DNA of 64,000 nucleotides from Cornus controversa (Eukaryota > Streptophyta > Magnoliopsida > Cornales > Cornaceae), in contig CM048854.1 in assembly GCA_026545225.1 (NCBI GenBank), positions 31,882,230 to 31,946,229 on the forward strand. Reading direction: 5' to 3'. Positions 59,067 to 64,000 of the stretch are shown here, piece by piece; positions within the stretch are counted from its first letter, which is position 1; the number at the start of each line of letters is the position of its first letter. Both the position numbers and the translations under genes were made by a program. The notes under the pieces are model-generated. The model worked only from the letters and a program-made list of their open reading frames with translations. It did no database searches and had not been told where the DNA came from.

Positions 59067-61735
59067 CTTTGGCCCTGTATGTGGGAAACATACATAAAGT
59101 GACTGTATTTCTGTCGTTCTTACTCCGATCATGAAGTTGTCATTGGTGGTGGGGTCCACCAAAGCAGCAACCTATGCTGAGGTTCCAGTTGGTCCAGGCG
59201 AGAACGAAGAGCGGCAGCCCGATTTCAAGGTATTGATGTGCCAAATAGACGCACTTTAACGAGAGAACACCGAACTCAAGGCCAAGGCTCGAGCAGCCCA
59301 AAGTCCTTCCCAGACTTGCCCGAGCAGTCCAACAACTGCACCACTAAGAGCTCCCGCCAAAGGCGAGTGGAGGTAAACACTGAACGCCTTTTCAGGATCG
59401 CCCCCACCAAGTGTCCCTCAAGGCTTCCAAGGGACCTCTTAAGAAACAACCCACCGAGGTTGGTCAGGACCTGCATGACTAAGCACTAACGTACCTGACA
59501 GGTCGAAAAGCGATCCAGGAGCATATACAAAAGGAGATTAAAGCAATGTGGAGGGACCTGAGATAGAGACCCCCTCTAATCTGGCGGCCAGGGCAATGAA
59601 ATAGGTCATGCAGTCACCTTTCAACAGTCGCCTCCTAAGTGTGGACGTGCCTCGAAAGTTTAAGATACTTGTGTTCGTCAACTTTAATGGTTGAACCGAT
59701 GCCGTAAAACACATTTATCATATTTAGCAGAGGATAACCCTGAATGTCGGGGATGATGAGTTCATGTGCCACATATTTTCCACCACCCTGAGTGGCCCAG
59801 CACTGCTCTGGTTCAAGCAACAAATCGTCGAGTCAATCTCCAATTTTCAAGCATTGTGCGAACAATTCATATCACAGTATGTGGGGAACAAGAGACAAGA
59901 AAATTGTGTCCTCACTGTTTACCATAAAGCAAGTCAAGGGCAAGTCTCTGAAAGTCTTCCTTGGTAGTTTCAATCTCGAGATGTGTCTGGTTAATGGGTG
60001 CGACCAGGGCACAACCGTGGAAGCCTTTGGGGTGGCTATGAGAAGTGGCATCGAGTTCTATCGGGATTTATTGAGGAAACCTCTAAAGGATATGGGCGCT
60101 CTTAACAGTAAGACCAAGGGATATATCGTGGTTGAGGATGATGAGGCCTTGCGAGGCCAAATGTCGATTTTTATCATGATCATCTCGCCTACAGTAAAAG
60201 CCGCACTAATACCGCCAGAAGTGCCACGTCCACCTACCTTATCGAACGGTCATCCTCTGGAGAAGAGGTTGAAATCCGAGAGGAAAGAAATGCCTTTGAA
60301 GGTAACCCTGGCCCAGCTCTTCTATGAGACTCGGAATAGGGGAATTTTCCTCAATCCACCTCCCTTGACTGCCCCAATTGAAAAAAGAGGCCAAGCGAAG
60401 CATTGCACCTTCTATAAAGACGTCTGTCATCTTACCAACAATTGCTGAAACTTACGCAATCAAGTAGAGCTCAATCTATCTTGAAGAGAGCTAACTGATT
60501 ACGTATAGGGCGAGTCATCGACCCGCCCTGATCCACTCCGAGTAGGCCTGAATAACGATGTGTCATCCGCTCCACCCCCGAAAGTAATTGACACTATTCA
60601 TGGGCATGCGCAACCATCGAATAATGTCACCCAACACTCTATATACCATCAAGCGAAGAAGTCCCACAGAACAAGGGAAGTGGATACCTTGAGAGATGGG
60701 CAGATGTCCACAGATATCACCTTCCACAGTGGGTATTTGCTAAAAGTCCAGGTACCACACGAAAACCCATTGGTGCTAAGTTTAATGATAGTAGGGTGCA
60801 TCGTTAGGCGGATACTGGTTGATGTTGGGTCCAACGCGAACGTAATGACCCAGTCAATGTTTGAACAGCTCGGTATCCTGGATGAAAAAGTTCGCCAGAC
60901 CCACAATCCTCTTGTTAGGGTCGACAGAACGAGGGTGACACCCTCCAGAACAATTCTTCTCTTGATCGTCGGGGCCTAGAGGACGTTGGAGGAAGTGTTC
61001 GTACTAAGTAAAGTTGACTCACCTTAATGTCATCCTCAGTCAGGGATGGATACATAAGGTGCATGGGATCCTGTCAACCCTCCATCAACTAATGAAGTTG
61101 TAAGAATCGTGATCATTTTTGTCCGATTTTTTTGTCATTTTCATTTATTGTCATATTAATACTTTAAATTATTATATATGAGTTTTAAATACAAAATATA
61201 TGTTTAAAAATTTTATTTAAGATTTAGAGAAGTTTTTGAAGCGTCTAAGACCCATTAGTGCTAAGTTTAATGATAGCAGGGGTGCATCGTCAGGCGGATA
61301 CTGGTTGATGTTGGATCCAGCACAAATGTGATGACCCAGTCAATGTTTGAATAGCTCGGTGTCCTGGATGAACAAGTTTGCCAGACCCACAATCCTTTTA
61401 TTAGGGTTGACAGAACGAGGGTAACACCCTCTAGAACAATTTTTCTCCTAATCGTCGGCGCCTAGAAGACCTTGGAGGAAGTGTTCGTACTGAGCAAGGT
61501 TGACTCACCTTAAAATGTCATCCTCAGTCAGGGATGGATACATAAGATGCATGGGATCCTGTCAACCCTCCATCAAGTAATGAAGTTATAAGAATTGTGA
61601 CCACTTTTGTCTGATTTTTCTGTTATTTTCATTTATTATAATATTAACACTTTAAATAATTGTATATGAATTTTAAATGTAAAATACATATTTAGGGAAC
61701 TTATTTAAGGTTTAGAGAAGTTTTCAGAGCGTCTG
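59067..61735 (+). mobile_element. Ty3/gypsy (Tat-lineage-like) fossil: primer site, gag and protease regions
   Basis: After the LTR end at 59066 comes a primer-binding-like site (59067-59085). A GC-richer internal region follows, unlike the surrounding DNA. About 59760-60450 resembles a Ty3/gypsy gag protein. About 60700-60980 resembles a retropepsin-type aspartic protease with its D-x-G-S motif region. No reverse transcriptase, RNase H or integrase follows. The protease end and the sequence after it are tandemly duplicated (485 bp). The element is broken at many points and incomplete. Confidence 0.7.
60766..61735 (+). repeat. 485-bp tandem duplication crossing the protease region
   Basis: Unit 1 (60766-61250) and unit 2 (61251-61735) begin 'cccatt-gtgctaagttta' and end near 'tttagagaagtttt'. 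They are about 90% identical by eye. Each contains protease-like sequence followed by an AT-rich stretch with 'taagaat-gtga-cactttt'. Confidence 0.85.
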
Positions 61736-62008
61736 AAAAAAGTTGACTTTTGCAAGTCCAGTTGACCTAGGACGTGAGCTCTGTGGGCCTAGAAAATCTG
61801 AAAGTGTCCGAATGATACCAAATTCAGGGAGTATCTTAAATAAAATATTTGACATGCTACATAATTGATTTCGTGTCAATAGGAGTTACGAGAATTGAAA
61901 ATGAAGTCCGAAAAAGTTTAGTGAAAAGGTAGTGGCATTTTTGTAAATAAGTGTAAGTTAAATTATATAAATAGGAGGAGAATACCCAGCCCTCATTTCT
62001 CATTCTCA

Positions 62009-62051
<43 letters not shown>

Positions 62052-63999
62052 TTATTCTTATTCACTTCTCCATTGAATTAGAAGACTTTGGGGTGAGAAT
62101 TGGGTGACGCCAAAGAAGAGAGAAACGATCTACGCACTAAGGGCTCAAAATTGATCCTTTCGGAATCAATTTCAGAGAAAGTTAATTTTTGGATGAAAGT
62201 AAGGAATAGCTTGAAACTATAGCTATTGAAGTAGGAGGTGTGTGTTGTATCTTTTATTTTAAATTAAATTTAATGTTTTAAGCATAAAATTAATATTTTC
62301 ATGTTATACATGATTATATGAGATTTTTGGGTAAAATTATTGAATTAAATTGATGTATGTATGTTTCTTGAATTAGAAATGATTGGTATATGACTTGGAA
62401 TACATGAATTGTTAACGTATGCTCTTTGTGAAAATTATTGCATATGTAAAACTTTTAAAAAATTGTTGATAACCTAGTTTTGGAAATTTAATGTCAACAT
62501 GTGTCATTATGAATTCTTGTATTACATGCTAGAATGAATGTAGGACATGAATTGGGTGCAATGCATCGAGACGTGCAAATGTATGTGTAAAACGTGATAT
62601 ATTTTGTGTGAGTATGGGGTGGTTTCTCAAGAATGGCTCATGGGAAAGTAGAATGGGAACATATCCTCTGAGGTTGAAAGACCTCAGACTTGCACAAAGT
62701 GGATGGTAACCGGATGTGTTGGTAGTTCGAAACAATCAAGAACTTGAGATATGGGACTTCGGTACATATCTTATTTGTGTGTGTGTGTGTGAGTACAATT
62801 TCGAGAGCAATGTAATTTTGTGTTGAGTCTTATGTGTAATAATGTGACTTATGTGAATTGAGTGGAATTGTATACGAATTTGGTTATATCATATGTTATA
62901 GATGTGATTAATTGTGCAATGAAGCATGTTATGTTATTGTGGTTGTCAAATGTACTTGGTGAGTATGCCATGAGAATGAACGTTATAAATTTCACTATAA
63001 CGCTTGGGAGCATGACACGTAGCAAGACTATGTATGTTGAATTATCTTTATGCGATGATATGAAATGTGAACTTAAATGTATCGTACAACATATTACTTT
63101 GAGGCATTCAACTTGCTCATCCCCCTACATTAACATTTTCAGGACGTGACAAGGAAGTGGTTGATGGTGAGCAACATGAGTGGGATTTGGAGTCATGTAA
63201 TTCCTTTCTTAATTATTTATTGTTATACATGTCTGGATTGTGGACCATATACACGTGTTAGGCATGTATAAGACCCATTTTTATTTCAAGAATATGTTAT
63301 AATTATGTTTGACAATTTCATACTCTTTAGGTATGTTTTGAATATGGTAAATGTTTGATGTTGCAAATGATAAGTGAAATCTTCATTAATGTCCAAATCA
63401 TACATGTTTGTAAATGAGGAATGGTTGAGTAAAGAATGCATGAAATGTGCTAAGTGTTGTTTATGTGAAGACTTCCTTTTCTTCGTTATTATGTATGTGT
63501 AATAGGAAAGGAAATTGTAGAATTGCAGAAAATAATGCATTGTGTAGTTTCTTTGAGTTGTGAACCATGTGGAGGGTGAATTGAGGTCGAAAATAGTGAG
63601 AAACATGGTCTAGACACTTTCGGTCGGCTGAAACATCTTTTAGCCGACCAAAATGGTGAGATACCGAACATTTGCATCTGCAGGTTCTACAGGTACCTAT
63701 TTTGATCGGCCAAAACAATCATTTAGCCGATCGAAAGACCCCTTCAGCCGACCGAAGCTGAGGAGTAGCCAGCTGATGAAATGCTCAGTTTTCAGCCAAC
63801 TAGTGGGATACCCATCAGCCGATCAAAACCTGAATATGGATTTATTTATGCCCTGTTAAAGATTTTAGAATTGTGCATATGTGGTAATGTATATATGATG
63901 AGTTTTTTGCGACGTTGAGGTGAGATGATTATGTGACGAGTAATGGTATCAAAGTATGATATAAAAAGGATTATTGTGATTAGGAGTATGGGTTATTAC
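61736..63999 (+). other. LTR-like or retroelement sequence without genes
   Basis: A promoter-like 'ttatataaataggagg' at about 61963, an (AT)n tract at 62015-62050, and a long AT-rich stretch with short frames only. At 63618-63825 several direct and inverted copies of 'agccgaccgaa' or 'agccgatcgaaa' cluster. The region continues the sequence that starts at the end of the protease fossil, so an LTR running off the window edge is likely but not shown. Confidence 0.4.
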
Positions 64000-64000
64000 T

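Noticed and set aside
59276-59476. Minus-strand open frame in GC-rich sequence
   Set aside because: It is the shadow of the plus-strand gag region of the gypsy fossil.

Overview
This is an AT-rich stretch of a nuclear plant genome. The evidence is a seven-exon plant laccase gene with short exons and GT-AG introns, other plant gene fragments (an AGAMOUS/SEEDSTICK-type MADS K-box, a GATA factor finger, a Hip co-chaperone, a NiaP-like transporter), and a dense layer of plant transposons with clear target-site duplications. A eudicot is likely; the species cannot be read from the sequence. No rRNA, functional tRNA, CRISPR array or prokaryotic feature was seen. Only one complete host protein-coding gene was found.

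Layout. 1-7.7 kb: repeats and small elements, namely an A-rich minisatellite, an antisense GATA-finger fossil, a Mutator-type MITE, a non-autonomous hAT element and a miniature LTR element. 7.7-12.0 kb: a non-autonomous CACTA element carrying exon fragments of three unrelated host genes, with a roughly 200-bp TRIM inside it. 12.8-13.4 kb: a second copy of the Mutator-type MITE. 14.08-19.24 kb: the intact laccase gene (584 aa); introns 3, 5 and 6 carry tandem repeats, and the intron 5 array copies the exon 5 donor site. 20.0-25.9 kb: a short tandem duplication, one copy of which was later split by a 5.1-kb minus-strand copia fossil with a 5-bp target duplication. 26.1-30.6 kb: a long-inverted-repeat Mutator-like element, a Ty3/gypsy reverse transcriptase fossil split by three Tourist-like MITEs separated by single TAA triplets, and the third Mutator-type MITE.

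30.6-35.8 kb is AT-rich with no recognisable gene. 35.8-47.8 kb holds the debris of a second laccase. Parts of exons 1, 3, 4, 6 and 7 survive in order, separated by a hAT element, a LINE tail, SINEs, MITEs, a 1.3-kb Mutator-like element and a solo LTR. 49.36-59.07 kb is a diverged direct duplication of about 4.3-4.7 kb with a copia fragment between the copies. Each copy works as an empty-site control for a transposon in the other. The second copy ends in an LTR/primer-binding-site junction that leads into a Ty3/gypsy gag-protease fossil (59.1-61.7 kb). 61.7-64.0 kb looks like LTR or other retroelement sequence without genes.

The working gene should encode a secreted multicopper oxidase of the cell wall. 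Almost everything else records transposon activity. The most interesting signal is the CACTA element, which has assembled MADS-box, Hip and transporter exons in one orientation with splice sites kept, so it could give chimeric transcripts.
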